Notes: generated from the sequence alone by a model not told the origin. Shown: positions 19,660-30,120, counted from the stretch's first letter. The stretch: DNA of 38,311 nucleotides from Morganella morganii (GCF_003996855.1 NZ_NRQY01000002.1:424825-463135); one strand, 5' to 3'. Numbers and translations are program-made.

Positions 19660-20786
19660 TGAGTGAAACAACCTTCAGCGATCGCTGGCAGCAGCTGGAC
19701 TGGGATGATCTCACCCTGCAACTCAACAGTAAGACCGCCCGGGATGTTGAGCGGGCACTGAGTGCAGACACACTGACCACCACGGATTTTATGGCACTGA
19801 TTTCCCCGGCAGCCCGGCCGTATCTCGAAATCATGGCGCAGAAAGCACAGACACTGACCCGTCAGCGTTTCGGTCATGTCGTCGGGATGTATGTCCCGCT
19901 TTATCTCTCTAATCTGTGTGCCAATGACTGCACTTACTGCGGTTTCTCCATGAGCAACCACATTAAACGCAAGACCCTGACACCGGAAGAAATCCATACA
20001 GAATGTAAGGCGATAAAAGCCCTCGGGTTTGACAGCCTGCTGCTGGTCACCGGCGAACATCAGCGCAAAGTGGGAATGGACTACTTCCGTGAAACATTCC
20101 CGCTGATCCGCGATTATTTCAGCACCATGATGATGGAAGTGCAGCCGATGGCGACAGAGGAATACGCCGAACTGCGCACGCTGGGGCTGGACGGCGTGAT
20201 GGTGTATCAGGAAACCTATCATGAGAGCACTTATCAGCGACACCATCTGAAAGGGAAAAAACAGGATTTTCACTGGCGGTTACAGACACCGGATCGCCTT
20301 GGTCAGGCAGGGATCAGCAAGATCGGCCTGGGCGCGCTGATCGGCCTGTCCGGACAGTGGCGGACAGATTGCTATATGGTCGCGGAGCATCTGCATTATC
20401 TGCGTCAGCGCTACTGGAAAACCCGTTATTCCATCTCTTTCCCGCGTCTGCGCCCGTGTGCAGGCGGTATTGAGCCGGAATCCCTGATGAATGAAACGGA
20501 GCTGGTACAGCTTATCTGTGCATTCCGCCTGTTCGCGCCGGATATTGAGCTGTCACTCTCCACCCGTGAATCGCCGTATTTCCGTGACCATATGGTGCCG
20601 GTGGCGATAAACCAGGTCAGCGCCGGTTCCCGGACTCAGCCCGGCGGCTACGCCGAGGACGATGATCCGGAGCTGGAGCAGTTCAGCCCGCATGATAACC
20701 GTACACCGCAGCAGGTCGCCGATGCCCTGCTCGCCGCCGGTCTCCAGCCGGTCTGGAAGGACTGGGATAAACATCTGGGAAGATGA
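19659..20786 (+). CDS. thiH: 2-iminoacetate synthase (tyrosine lyase) ThiH
   Basis: Radical-SAM enzyme that cleaves tyrosine to p-cresol and dehydroglycine for ThiG. The ATG at 19659 follows a TGGAGG Shine-Dalgarno; the preceding in-frame GTG at 19656 is less likely. At 375 aa it is near E. coli (377). The CX3CX2C motif is Cys87, Cys91 and Cys94 (CANDCTYCGFS). It is the last gene of the thi operon, followed within 8 bp by a strong terminator. Confidence 0.97.
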   Translation: MSETTFSDRWQQLDWDDLTLQLNSKTARDVERALSADTLTTTDFMALISPAARPYLEIMAQKAQTLTRQRFGHVVGMYVPLYLSNLCANDCTYCGFSMSNHIKRKTLTPEEIHTECKAIKALGFDSLLLVTGEHQRKVGMDYFRETFPLIRDYFSTMMMEVQPMATEEYAELRTLGLDGVMVYQETYHESTYQRHHLKGKKQDFHWRLQTPDRLGQAGISKIGLGALIGLSGQWRTDCYMVAEHLHYLRQRYWKTRYSISFPRLRPCAGGIEPESLMNETELVQLICAFRLFAPDIELSLSTRESPYFRDHMVPVAINQVSAGSRTQPGGYAEDDDPELEQFSPHDNRTPQQVADALLAAGLQPVWKDWDKHLGR

Positions 20787-20793
20787 TGTAAAA

Positions 20794-20822
20794 AGGCCGG
20801 TATTCACCGGCCTGATTTTTTT
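20794..20822. terminator. Bidirectional terminator between thiH and the symporter gene
   Basis: AGGCCGGT (20794-20801), loop ATTC, ACCGGCCT (20806-20813), then GATTTTTTT on the plus strand. Read from the minus strand the same stem is followed by TTTTAC. It lies between two convergent genes, and its plus-strand T-tract overlaps the stop codon of the symporter gene. Confidence 0.92.
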
Positions 20823-22257
20823 ATTCTATCCGCTTACAGTAAGTCACCGGCGGCACATCCTGTCCGGCATTTTTCGCCGGAATATAGCGATCCCAGAAAT
20901 CATTAAATAACCGGAAAATCTCTTTCCGCCGGCTCAGTATTAATGTCATGGTGATCAGCACATAGACCGCACTCAGAATATCGGTCAGCGCCCATAAAAT
21001 ATCGGCTTGAAGGTTTGTGAATAACACAATCGGCGCCAGGTAATAAACTCGGTACAGATTCTTCGCGATTTTATTGGCTCTGGTATCCCCGAAGAAAAAG
21101 TTAACCGCTTTCTCACAGGTAAAATACATACCGATGGTCGTCGTACAGGCCAGCAGGGTAATAAATATTGCCATAAACCAGCTTCCTGCATCACCGTATG
21201 TCACTTTAAATGCCAGAGTAGTCAGACGTGATGAGGTAATACCGGCATAATCCACCCAAACATTGGTGGTGAGAATGGCCAGCGCCGTGACGGTACAGAT
21301 AATAATGGTCAGGAAAACCTCACCAAAACCCCAGCTGGACTGGCGGATCGGGTGATCCGTTGTTGCTGCCGCATGTGCCACAATACCGTAGCCGGTTCCG
21401 GCGTCATTGGAATAAATACCCCGCGCGATACCAAAACGGATGGCCTCCATCACGGTAGCACCGGCAAAGCCGCCGACACCGGCTGCCGGTGAAAAGGCCG
21501 ATTTAAAGATCAGGGCAAACGCAGACAAAATCTGGTCATAATTCATCACCAGCAGAATAACCGCGACGGTCAGATAGGTGATCGCCAGTTTCGGCACCAC
21601 ACTTTCCATTTTGGAGGAAATACCTTTTAGTCCGCCGATAATGACACTGGCAATAAAAATAACCATCACCAGCAATGTCAGATAACTGTCGACATTAAAC
21701 GCTTCTTCGACAGATGATGTTGCGGATTCACTTTGTACCAGGCATGTCCACGGCCCGAGCATAAAACAGCACACCGACAGTGCAACCGCACCTTTTTTCC
21801 AGCCCAGTGCATGTTCCATCACAAATGAACGGTCACAGACATATTCATCCATCGACTTTTCATATTTGACGCGGTAACGCTGGCCGAGAATAATTTCACA
21901 GGCTTTCGTTGCGATTCCGAAAAAAGCGGAGAACCAAAGCCAGAATATCGCGCCCGGCCCGCCCATCGTAATCGCTGTTGCCACCCCGCCGATACTGCCG
22001 ATACCCACGGTATTCGCCAGCGCGGTACAGGCTGCGGCAAAACTGGAAACCGATCCCGCCCCCTGAATTTGTTCACCGGCATTTTTTTTCTTAAATAATC
22101 CGCCGTAGGTATTTTTGATATTAAAACGAAAATTAAGCTGATATTTAAAACGGAATTTAATAGTCAGCCAGATGCCGAGACTGACTAATAAAACCGGCAT
22201 CGGATAAGTCCAGATAAAATCTGAAAACTGATTAATAATATTAAGAATCGTGTCCAT
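20821..22257 (-). CDS. Sodium:alanine/glycine symporter (AGCS family)
   Basis: Inner-membrane Na+-coupled amino-acid importer, 478 aa with around ten or more hydrophobic segments. Family landmarks are the N-terminal half VSSFAAACTALANTVGIGSIGG and GGPGAIFWLWFSAFFG (residues about 70-115) and IYSNDAGTGYG in the middle. It lies 14 bp downstream of the broken lyase gene and is probably on the same transcript, so it may supply that enzyme's amino-acid substrate. Which amino acid is carried cannot be read from the sequence; alsT/dagA-like names would be guesses. Confidence 0.92.
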   Translation of the reverse strand: MDTILNIINQFSDFIWTYPMPVLLVSLGIWLTIKFRFKYQLNFRFNIKNTYGGLFKKKNAGEQIQGAGSVSSFAAACTALANTVGIGSIGGVATAITMGGPGAIFWLWFSAFFGIATKACEIILGQRYRVKYEKSMDEYVCDRSFVMEHALGWKKGAVALSVCCFMLGPWTCLVQSESATSSVEEAFNVDSYLTLLVMVIFIASVIIGGLKGISSKMESVVPKLAITYLTVAVILLVMNYDQILSAFALIFKSAFSPAAGVGGFAGATVMEAIRFGIARGIYSNDAGTGYGIVAHAAATTDHPIRQSSWGFGEVFLTIIICTVTALAILTTNVWVDYAGITSSRLTTLAFKVTYGDAGSWFMAIFITLLACTTTIGMYFTCEKAVNFFFGDTRANKIAKNLYRVYYLAPIVLFTNLQADILWALTDILSAVYVLITMTLILSRRKEIFRLFNDFWDRYIPAKNAGQDVPPVTYCKRIE

Positions 22258-22271
22258 AATGAGTATCCGGT

Positions 22272-23406
22272 TTAATTAAACACATCAAGTGCCTGAGTAA
22301 TATCAGCAATTAAATCTTCGGCAGCTTCGCATCCGGCAGAAATACGGATAAGCCCTTCGTGCATACCAAAATCAATCAGCTGCTGCGGTGTAAATTCGGT
22401 GCGGAATGCGGTTGCCGGATGCGCCATAGAGGTACGGAACCCGCCCAGCGTGCCCAGATAGGTAATGAGATTTAAGCGGCGGATAAAGGCATCAACCTTT
22501 GCCTGGTCGTCAGTGACACGAAAACTGAGCATCGGACCACAGCCCTGCAGAAACAGGGATTTCGCTAAATCATGCTGCGGATGTGAAGCCAGTCCGGGAT
22601 AATTCACTTGTGCCACGCGCGGGTCGCTGCTGAGCGCCTCCGCAATACGCTGCGCATTTTCCATCTGGCGTGATACCCGCATTTCCATTGTCCGGATACT
22701 CCGCAGACAAAGCCACGCGGTATAAGGATCACTGCATCAGCGCCTGAGAACAGGTCACCGAACCGGCGGTTAAATCACTGTGGCCGCCGAAAAACTTGGT
22801 CAGGCTGTGGATCACGATATCCGCGCCGTGCTGCAATGGTTTGATGACAAACGGAGTTGAAAAGGTATTGTCCACCACCAGCAGACAATCATTCGCTTTA
22901 CTGATACAGGCAATAGCATCGATATCGACAACTTTAATCAGCGGGTTACTGATAATTTCGGTATACAGCATCACCGTTTCCGGTCTGACAGCCGCCTGCA
23001 CCGATTCCGGTGACAAGAAATCAGCATAGGTTACTGTCACACCGAACGGAATCAGAATTAAATCAATCAGTTCAATGGTTTCTCCGTAGATAGCCTCATT
23101 AACAACGATATGGTCACCCTGTCTGAGCAGGCTCAGTAATGTCGCCGAAATGGCCGCCATCCCGGAGGCCATGACGGCAGATACTTCACCATCTTCCATC
23201 AGTGAAATTGCAGCCGATAAGCTGTCCCGGTTAGGGTTTGCGGTACGGTTATACTGGTACTCGCCATTACCGCTGCTGACAGCAAAATAGTGCTGCGTAT
23301 CCTGCATGGCATAGGCGGTGGCCGGAAAAATAGCGGGTGCATCCGGATGAATATGACCCGGTAAATTTATTTCCCCTGAATACAATAGCTGTGTGCGTTC
23401 TTTCAT
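22272..23406 (-). pseudogene. Cys/Met-metabolism PLP lyase broken by an internal deletion/frameshift
   Basis: Two reading frames make up one gamma-lyase/cystathionine-synthase-type enzyme. The N-terminal part (22729-23406, 225 aa) has YQYNRTANPN, ASGMAAIS and the PLP-lysine segment HSLTKFFGGHSD. It ends at a TGA right after SQALMQ. The C-terminal part resumes in another frame at about 22725 as DPYTAWLCLRSIRTMEM and runs to 22272. Relatives have roughly 14-16 more residues between these points, so about 40-50 bp (not a multiple of three) seems lost. YGET stands where methionine gamma-lyase has its catalytic Cys (YGCT), so it is not a typical MGL. It heads the MerR-controlled unit with the symporter. 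Sequencing error is an alternative. Confidence 0.82.
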
Positions 23407-23447
23407 TTTTTATCCTGCTTTTTTTAACAAAAAATAACAATGCGCAC

Positions 23448-23478
23448 ACCCTAAACCTTATAGCTGGAATAAGGTTAA
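23448..23478 (-). promoter_or_regulatory. MerR-type promoter with 19-bp spacer and operator dyad
   Basis: On the minus strand: -35 TTAACC (23473-23478), a 19-bp spacer, and -10 TAGGGT (23448-23453). Within it is a perfect dyad AACCTTAT-N7-ATAAGGTT (23454-23461 and 23469-23476). This is the geometry of MerR-family promoters such as CueR-controlled copA (ACCTTCC-N7-GGAAGGT), where an over-long spacer is corrected by DNA distortion. It points at the lyase/symporter unit and lies next to the divergent MerR gene. Confidence 0.8.
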
Positions 23479-23591
23479 ATCCGTAATTCAGGTTATGAGA
23501 AGATAATCACAAAATTATTTCACCGGAAAATAGTATGTTAATTTTAAATCTGATAATTTAAATAAAAGTAATTATTTTACAGGCAGCAATC

Positions 23592-24395
23592 ATGAAGAAA
23601 TATTTTACTATCGGGGAAACCGCTGTGCTATTAGGCGTTTCAACACAGACACTGCGTTTTTATGATAAGAAATCCATTCTCAAACTCGGTTATACGGATA
23701 ATGAAAACGGATACCGTTATTATACATTTGAACAATTTCATTATATCGACAGAATTAAATATCTTCAGAAGATGAACATGAACCTGAATGATATTAAAAC
23801 CATTATGGAAAGTGGTGACAAAAATAAATTAACCGAATATTTAATTCAGGAAAAATCCCGTAAATTACAGCAGATGGCAGAATTAAAAAAAACCATTGAA
23901 ACCCTGGGCTGGTATCTGGATTACTTTACCTTCACCGATAATAAACCACGTAACGGGGCTTTTTATACTACTGAATTACCGGAGCGCTGGTGTCTGTTTG
24001 TTCCCTGCTATCCGGCAGATCGCCCGATTTCAAAAATGGAACTGCGGCTGGCTGAAATGAAAGCCAGACCGGAAAACCAGTCACTCGATTATCTGCGGCA
24101 GTACGCCTATGTGCTGAATTATCAAAACATTATTGAACAAACCTTCTACCCGTCAAAATACCTGATTTACCTGAAAGAGAAACCGGATTTTGATTCTCCG
24201 AACCTGGTGTGTTTACCGGCCGGATTTTACCTTTGCTGTATCTGTCATTATCTCAGTGAAAATATCGATGCAGAAATAGTTAAACGCTATTTTCACGGAA
24301 AAGAAAAACCACAGATGGTCATTGCCAATGAATTTGAAGATAACCTGGTCAGCTATGAATCAGCACCATATGAACTGCAATTTCTGATTTCATAA
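23592..24395 (+). CDS. MerR family transcriptional regulator
   Basis: 267-aa regulator. An N-terminal winged helix-turn-helix (YFTIGETAVLLGVSTQTLRF, residues 4-23; wing NGYRYYTFEQF about 39-49) is followed by a long helix (about 76-110) for dimerisation. A C-terminal effector-binding domain of about 150 residues follows, more like the BmrR/multidrug type than metal sensors, with no CXXC-type metal loop at the helix end. It is divergent from the lyase/symporter unit, whose promoter carries a matching dyad, so it is probably the activator. The gene is visibly more A/T-rich than its neighbours, suggesting a foreign origin. Confidence 0.88.
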   Translation: MKKYFTIGETAVLLGVSTQTLRFYDKKSILKLGYTDNENGYRYYTFEQFHYIDRIKYLQKMNMNLNDIKTIMESGDKNKLTEYLIQEKSRKLQQMAELKKTIETLGWYLDYFTFTDNKPRNGAFYTTELPERWCLFVPCYPADRPISKMELRLAEMKARPENQSLDYLRQYAYVLNYQNIIEQTFYPSKYLIYLKEKPDFDSPNLVCLPAGFYLCCICHYLSENIDAEIVKRYFHGKEKPQMVIANEFEDNLVSYESAPYELQFLIS

Positions 24396-24404
24396 TATAT
24401 TCCG

Positions 24405-24442
24405 CAAAAAAAACGGCCTGATAATCGTAATTATCAGGCCGT
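24405..24442 (-). terminator. Terminator of the deacetylase gene (also serves the MerR gene)
   Basis: A perfect 13-bp stem, ACGGCCTGATAAT (24413-24425) and ATTATCAGGCCGT (24430-24442) with a CGTA loop, is followed on the minus strand by an eight-base T run. It ends the minus-strand deacetylase gene. On the plus strand it lies 18 bp after the MerR stop with only a weak T-rich tail. Confidence 0.93.
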
Positions 24443-24464
24443 GAGTTGTTATATAAAAACAATA

Positions 24465-25778
24465 TTATCTGTCGACAACAATATCCTTATTCACCACTTC
24501 CGGACCACTGTTGCCAATCATGGTGGCAAATTTCTCAATCGGGTCGGTTCGCAGTGCATAGAGACGTTTCAGGGCATACGGGTTATCACCGAGGCGGACT
24601 TTTCCCTGAATAGTCGTGACGGCCATCGTCATGCCGGCCTGCTGTGCGGCATCCATAGCATCCTGATTATATGCCCCGAAAGGATATGCCAGATAATGCT
24701 GCACCGGATTCAGTTTCGCCAGCACTCGCTGTGAACGCTGGTAATCCAGCAGGATCGTATGCTCCTTGCGGCTGAAAATAATCGGGTTTTTTCGGTTATC
24801 CAGACGATGTAAAAAGTGAGTATGTGACTGAATATCAAATACATCCCGTGACTGCATCAGTTCCGGCCAGCACATAAACTGTAATCCGTCCGGCGCCCAT
24901 TTCTGCGGCTTTGATTTCACCCGTGAGGAAATCACAAACAGCGTGGCCTTTTGGTCATTCTGTTTCAGAATCGGATAAGCATAACGGTAAACTGATTTCA
25001 GGCCATCATCGAACGTCAGCGCGACTACTTTCCCCGGCAGGTTATTTTCTTTCGCCAGATAACCGGCCACATCATCAAGGGAAATCGTCCGGTAACCGGC
25101 CTGCTTCAGATAGTCCATCTGCGCCTTAAACGCCTCAACGGATGTGGTCGTCGAAGTATGGCGGAAGTTTTTATTTTCACTGTCTTTCAGGATATGGTGA
25201 TAAGTCAGGATTGGTATCCCTTTATCCAGTTCCACATCCGACAAGCGGATGTATGCCAGTCTGTCCGCCAGACGGATCGTCAGCCAGACAATTTTTTCAC
25301 CTTCCCGGTTTTCCCTGACCATTTTGGCCAGAACCGGATAACGCAGATCGCCAAATAATGTGGCAACAGGGGATTTCGAATCATCCGGCGTACCGAATAC
25401 ATTGGTACTACTGATGGTTATCAGATAATCATAAATAGGATTATTGAGTTCATTCAGTGTATCCAGCGGCGGTACGATTTTCGGCTTTTTATCTGACAGA
25501 TGTTCACTGCCGATAAACCCACGGTCATTACCAAACTGTAATTCACGGAATTCGCCCTTCATCGGGTAAATATAAAAGCCGTATGACGGATTCAGTTCGG
25601 CAACCCCCTGCATCACACCGGCAACCGGAGCAAAAATCACCTGAGGCTCTTTTACCTGGATCAGCACCGGCGGTTCGTCTTTCAGTAACCATTCCTGTGA
25701 ATCTGAAGGCGCTTCCGCCGCCCGGCTGATACCGGTGACAGAGAATAAAACTATAATAATAAACAATACGTTGCGCAT
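24465..25778 (-). CDS. Secreted polysaccharide deacetylase with SH3b-like N-terminal repeats
   Basis: 437-aa exported protein with a Sec signal peptide (MRNVLFIIIVLFSVTGISRA, cut near 20-23). Residues about 40-95 and 118-184 read like two bacterial SH3-type repeats (each ends in a GFIGSEHL or AYIRLSDVEL strand). The C-terminal NodB/CE4 domain begins at LTYHHI (191-196). It has the metal/catalytic motif TFDDG (255-259), the zinc histidines in SHTHFLH (318-324) and YPFG further on. It should remove acetyl groups from a periplasmic or cell-surface glycan; the substrate is unknown. It is 84 bp after rpoC, separated by a terminator, and has its own terminator. Confidence 0.87.
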   Translation of the reverse strand: MRNVLFIIIVLFSVTGISRAAEAPSDSQEWLLKDEPPVLIQVKEPQVIFAPVAGVMQGVAELNPSYGFYIYPMKGEFRELQFGNDRGFIGSEHLSDKKPKIVPPLDTLNELNNPIYDYLITISSTNVFGTPDDSKSPVATLFGDLRYPVLAKMVRENREGEKIVWLTIRLADRLAYIRLSDVELDKGIPILTYHHILKDSENKNFRHTSTTTSVEAFKAQMDYLKQAGYRTISLDDVAGYLAKENNLPGKVVALTFDDGLKSVYRYAYPILKQNDQKATLFVISSRVKSKPQKWAPDGLQFMCWPELMQSRDVFDIQSHTHFLHRLDNRKNPIIFSRKEHTILLDYQRSQRVLAKLNPVQHYLAYPFGAYNQDAMDAAQQAGMTMAVTTIQGKVRLGDNPYALKRLYALRTDPIEKFATMIGNSGPEVVNKDIVVDR

Positions 25779-25807
25779 AATATGTCCATTTACTTACGGT
25801 ACTGCAC

Positions 25808-25835
25808 AAAAAAGCCTTCCTTAAAAAGGAGGGCT
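25808..25835 (-). terminator. rpoBC operon terminator
   Basis: On the minus strand a 10-bp stem (25826-25835 with 25813-25822, one wobble position) and short loop are followed by six T residues (25808-25813). It lies 28 bp beyond the rpoC stop and just upstream of the deacetylase gene. Confidence 0.92.
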
Positions 25836-25862
25836 GTTCAGTCAGTTACATCGCTGTATCAC

Positions 25863-28800
25863 TTACTCTTTGCTGCCACCGAAGCCGGCGTTCAGAAGCT
25901 CAGCTAAGTTAGCTGTTGCTTCATCAGCGCTGACCGCCTGTGGTACTGCATCGGCGGTTTCCGCCAGATGACGGCGGCGGATACGATCCTGGTGGTACGC
26001 AAAACCGGTACCGGCCGGGATCAGACGACCCACGATGACGTTCTCTTTCAGACCGCGCAGTTCGTCGCGTTTACCCGCAACGGCCGCTTCGGTCAGAACG
26101 CGGGTGGTCTCCTGGAACGATGCCGCAGAGATAAAGGACTCTGTTGCCAGAGACGCTTTGGTGATACCCAGCAGATCACGTTCGAAGGTTGCAGGAATTT
26201 TACCTTCCTGCTCCAGCTGACGGTTTGCCACTTTCACGCGTGCATATTCAACCTGCTCACCTTCGAGGAACTCAGAGCTTCCCGCAGAGGTGATGGTGAC
26301 TTTACGCAGCATCTGACGAACGATAACTTCAATGTGTTTATCGTTAATCTTAACGCCCTGTAAGCGGTAAACTTCCTGGACTTCGTTCGCGATATAACGG
26401 GCAACCGCATTGACGCCGCGCAGACGCAGGATATCGTGCGGTGATTCCGGACCATCGGATACGACGTCACCACGTTCAACCATTTCACCTTCAAACACGT
26501 TGAGCTGACGCCATTTCGGAATCATCTCTTCGTATGGATCGCTGCCGTCGATTGGTGTGATCACCAGACGACGCTTACCTTTGGTCTCTTTACCGAACGA
26601 GATGATACCGCTGATTTCAGCCAGGATCGCAGGCTCTTTCGGACGACGCGCTTCGAACAGGTCAGCAACGCGCGGCAGACCACCGGTAATATCCTTGGTA
26701 CCGACAGATTCCTGCGGGATACGTGCCAGCGTGTCACCGGCGTTGATGGTAACACCATCATCCAGCTGAACAATCGCTTTACCCGGCAGGAAGTAAGCGG
26801 CAGGCATATCGGTGTTCGGGATCAGAACATCGTTACCCTGTGCATCGATAATTTTCAGTGCCGGACGCATTTCTTTCGCACTGGTGGTACGTTCCGCAGA
26901 ATCCAGAACAACCAGTGAGGACAGACCGGTTAATTCATCAGTCTGACGGGTGATAGTCTGGCCGTCGTGCATATCCGTGAAGCGGATAACACCGGACACT
27001 TCACTGACAACCGGCATGGTATGCGGGTCCCAGTTAGCGACCGTTTCACCGCCGTTAACGGCTTCGCCATCACCTTTGGAAAGCTGAGCACCGTAAGGGA
27101 CTTTATAGCTTTCTTTAGTACGGCCGAATTCATCGATCAGACGCAGTTCAGTGTTACGTGAAGTCACTACCAGTTTACCGGCAGTGTTACCGATAAGCTT
27201 CGCGTTGAACAGTTTCACCGTACCTTTGTTACGAACCTGAATGCTGGATTCCGCAGCAGCACGGGATGCCGCACCACCGATGTGGAACGTACGCATCGTC
27301 AGCTGTGTACCCGGCTCACCGATTGACTGTGCCGCGATAACACCCACTGCCTCACCGGCATTGATGATGTGACCACGCGCCAGGTCACGGCCGTAGCATT
27401 TAGCACACACACCGAAGTCAGTTTCGCAACTAACTACAGAGCGGACTTTCACGCTGTCGACTGAGTTTTCTTCTAACAGGTCACACTGTTTTTCGTGCAG
27501 CAGGGTGTTACGCGGGATAAGAATATCCGCAGTACCCGGCTTCAGAATATCTTCGGCAGCCACACGGCCTAATACGCGGTCGCGCAGAGGTTCTTTAACA
27601 TCACCACCCTCGATAACCGGGGTCATGACGATACCTTCGTGCGTACCACAGTCATCTTCAGTGATGACGAGGTCTTGTGCCACGTCAACCAGACGACGGG
27701 TCAGGTAACCGGAGTTTGCTGTTTTCAGTGCGGTATCCGCCAGACCTTTACGCGCACCGTGGGTTGAGATGAAGTACTGGAGTACGTCAAGACCTTCACG
27801 GAAGTTCGCGGTGATTGGCGTTTCGATGATGGAACCATCCGGTTTCGCCATCAGACCACGCATACCGGCCAGCTGACGAATCTGTGCGGCAGAACCACGC
27901 GCACCGGAGTCGGCCATCATAAAGATACTGTTGAAAGAAACCTGCTGTTCTTCTTCACCGTCACGGTTAACCACGGTTTCGGTAGACAGGTTTTCCATCA
28001 TCGCTTTGGCAACACGTTCGTTCGCCGCAGCCCAGATATCGATAACCTTGTTATAACGTTCGCCGGCGGTAACCAGACCAGACTGGAACTGCTCCTGGAT
28101 TTCAGCCACTTCCGCTTCCGCTTCCGCGATGATCCCGGCTTTTTTCTCCGGAATAACCATGTCATCGATACCAACAGATGCGCCTGAACGGGCAGCATAG
28201 GCAAAACCGGTATACATGATCTGGTCAGCAAAGATAACGGTCGGCTTCATACCCAGAATACGGTAACAGGTGTTCAGCATTTTAGAGATTGCTTTTTTAC
28301 CCAGCGGCTGGTTAACCAGTGAGTAAGGCAGACCACGCGGAACAATACGCCATAAGATGGCACGGCCGACAGTGGTATCAATCATACTGGTACGCTTGGT
28401 GATATTACCTTCGCCATCTTTCACTTCTTCAGTGATACGGACTTTCACACGGGCATGCAGAGAGGCATGACCGGCGCGGTATACACGCTCAGCTTCAGTT
28501 GAACCGTTCAGTACCATGCCTTCGCCTTTGGCGTTAACACAGTCACGGGTCATGTAGTACAGACCCAGAACAACGTCCTGAGAAGGTACGATAATCGGAT
28601 CGCCGCTTGCCGGTGACAGGATGTTGTTGGTGGACATCATCAGGGCACGGGCTTCGAGCTGCGCTTCCAGAGTCAGAGGGACGTGAACCGCCATCTGGTC
28701 ACCATCGAAGTCGGCGTTATAGGCCGCACAAACGAGCGGGTGCAGCTGGATAGCTTTACCTTCGATGAGGATTGGTTCAAACGCCTGAATACCCAGACGG

Positions 28801-30089
28801 TGAAGTGTCGGCGCACGGTTCAGGAGAACCGGGTGCTCGCGGATAACTTCATCCAGGATATCCCATACCACCGCTTCTTCGCGCTCAACCATTTTCTTGG
28901 CGGCTTTGATGGTGGTTGCGAGACCACGCAGTTCCAGCTTGCCGTAGATGAATGGTTTGAACAGTTCCAGTGCCATTTTCTTAGGCAGACCGCACTGATG
29001 CAGACGCAGGTAAGGACCTACGGTGATAACAGAACGACCGGAATAGTCAACACGCTTACCGAGCAGGTTCTGACGGAAACGACCCTGTTTACCTTTGATC
29101 ATGTCTGCCAGAGATTTCAGCGGACGCTTGTTAGAGCCGGTAATTGCACGACCACGACGGCCGTTATCCAGCAGCGCATCCACGGCTTCCTGCAACATAC
29201 GTTTTTCGTTACGTACGATGATGTCAGGTGCAGCCAGATCCAGCAGGCGTTTCAGGCGGTTGTTACGGTTGATCACACGACGGTACAGATCGTTCAGATC
29301 TGATGTCGCAAAACGACCACCGTCGAGCGGAACTAACGGACGCAGATCCGGTGGTAACACCGGCAGCACTGTCAGGATCATCCACTCAGGTTTGTTACCT
29401 GACTGAATGAAGGCTTCCAGCAGCTTGATACGCTTGGTCAGTTTCTTACGTTTGGTTTCTGAATTGGTTTCATTCAGTTCTTCGCGCAGGTTTTCGACTT
29501 CCTGTTCCAGATCCATTGCTTTCAGCAATGCCTGGATGGCTTCCGCACCCATTTTCGCGTCGAACTCATCACCAAACTCTTCCAGAGCGTCGAGATACTG
29601 TTCTTCTGTCAGAATCTGGCTGCGCTCCAGGCTGGTCATCCCGCCTTCAACAACAACATAAGATTCAAAGTACAGAACACGTTCGATATCACGCAGCGGC
29701 ATATCCAGCAGCAGGCCGATACGGGACGGCAGTGATTTCAGGAACCAGATGTGTGCGGTCGGTGATGCCAGTTCGATGTGACCCATGCGCTCACGGCGCA
29801 CTTTAGTCTGAGTCACTTCAACACCACACTTCTCACAAATCACACCACGGTGTTTCAGACGTTTGTACTTACCGCACAAACATTCGTAATCTTTTACCGG
29901 CCCGAAGATACGCGCACAGAAAAGCCCGTCACGCTCAGGTTTGAACGTACGGTAGTTAATGGTTTCCGGCTTTTTCACTTCACCAAATGACCATGAACGA
30001 ATCATGTCAGGTGAGGCCAGACCAATTTTGATCGCATCAAACTCTTCGGTCTTGGTTTGCGCTTTCAGAAACTTTAATAAGTCTTTCAC
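25863..30089 (-). CDS. rpoC: DNA-directed RNA polymerase subunit beta'
   Basis: Largest catalytic subunit of RNA polymerase. I start it at the GTG at 30089 ([17 protein letters not shown]), which has an AGGAG Shine-Dalgarno with a 7-base gap and matches the GTG start in E. coli, giving 1408 aa (E. coli 1407). The frame extends 12 codons upstream without support. The zinc-ribbon Cys70, Cys72, Cys85 and Cys88 ([19 protein letters not shown]) and the active-site NADFDGD are intact. It lies 108 bp downstream of rpoB in the same transcript. Confidence 0.98.
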   Translation of the reverse strand: MKDLLKFLKAQTKTEEFDAIKIGLASPDMIRSWSFGEVKKPETINYRTFKPERDGLFCARIFGPVKDYECLCGKYKRLKHRGVICEKCGVEVTQTKVRRERMGHIELASPTAHIWFLKSLPSRIGLLLDMPLRDIERVLYFESYVVVEGGMTSLERSQILTEEQYLDALEEFGDEFDAKMGAEAIQALLKAMDLEQEVENLREELNETNSETKRKKLTKRIKLLEAFIQSGNKPEWMILTVLPVLPPDLRPLVPLDGGRFATSDLNDLYRRVINRNNRLKRLLDLAAPDIIVRNEKRMLQEAVDALLDNGRRGRAITGSNKRPLKSLADMIKGKQGRFRQNLLGKRVDYSGRSVITVGPYLRLHQCGLPKKMALELFKPFIYGKLELRGLATTIKAAKKMVEREEAVVWDILDEVIREHPVLLNRAPTLHRLGIQAFEPILIEGKAIQLHPLVCAAYNADFDGDQMAVHVPLTLEAQLEARALMMSTNNILSPASGDPIIVPSQDVVLGLYYMTRDCVNAKGEGMVLNGSTEAERVYRAGHASLHARVKVRITEEVKDGEGNITKRTSMIDTTVGRAILWRIVPRGLPYSLVNQPLGKKAISKMLNTCYRILGMKPTVIFADQIMYTGFAYAARSGASVGIDDMVIPEKKAGIIAEAEAEVAEIQEQFQSGLVTAGERYNKVIDIWAAANERVAKAMMENLSTETVVNRDGEEEQQVSFNSIFMMADSGARGSAAQIRQLAGMRGLMAKPDGSIIETPITANFREGLDVLQYFISTHGARKGLADTALKTANSGYLTRRLVDVAQDLVITEDDCGTHEGIVMTPVIEGGDVKEPLRDRVLGRVAAEDILKPGTADILIPRNTLLHEKQCDLLEENSVDSVKVRSVVSCETDFGVCAKCYGRDLARGHIINAGEAVGVIAAQSIGEPGTQLTMRTFHIGGAASRAAAESSIQVRNKGTVKLFNAKLIGNTAGKLVVTSRNTELRLIDEFGRTKESYKVPYGAQLSKGDGEAVNGGETVANWDPHTMPVVSEVSGVIRFTDMHDGQTITRQTDELTGLSSLVVLDSAERTTSAKEMRPALKIIDAQGNDVLIPNTDMPAAYFLPGKAIVQLDDGVTINAGDTLARIPQESVGTKDITGGLPRVADLFEARRPKEPAILAEISGIISFGKETKGKRRLVITPIDGSDPYEEMIPKWRQLNVFEGEMVERGDVVSDGPESPHDILRLRGVNAVARYIANEVQEVYRLQGVKINDKHIEVIVRQMLRKVTITSAGSSEFLEGEQVEYARVKVANRQLEQEGKIPATFERDLLGITKASLATESFISAASFQETTRVLTEAAVAGKRDELRGLKENVIVGRLIPAGTGFAYHQDRIRRRHLAETADAVPQAVSADEATANLAELLNAGFGGSKE

Positions 30090-30120
30090 GAAATGGCTCC
30101 TGTCGGAGTTAGACCTGTGA

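Noticed and set aside
22272..22688. Stand-alone 138-aa gene
   Set aside because: It is the C-terminal part of the broken PLP lyase; the same frame continues upstream as DPYTAWLCLRS without a start.
28683..29303. 206-aa open frame antisense to rpoC
   Set aside because: A shadow of the highly biased rpoC codons; no ribosome-binding site and no recognisable protein.
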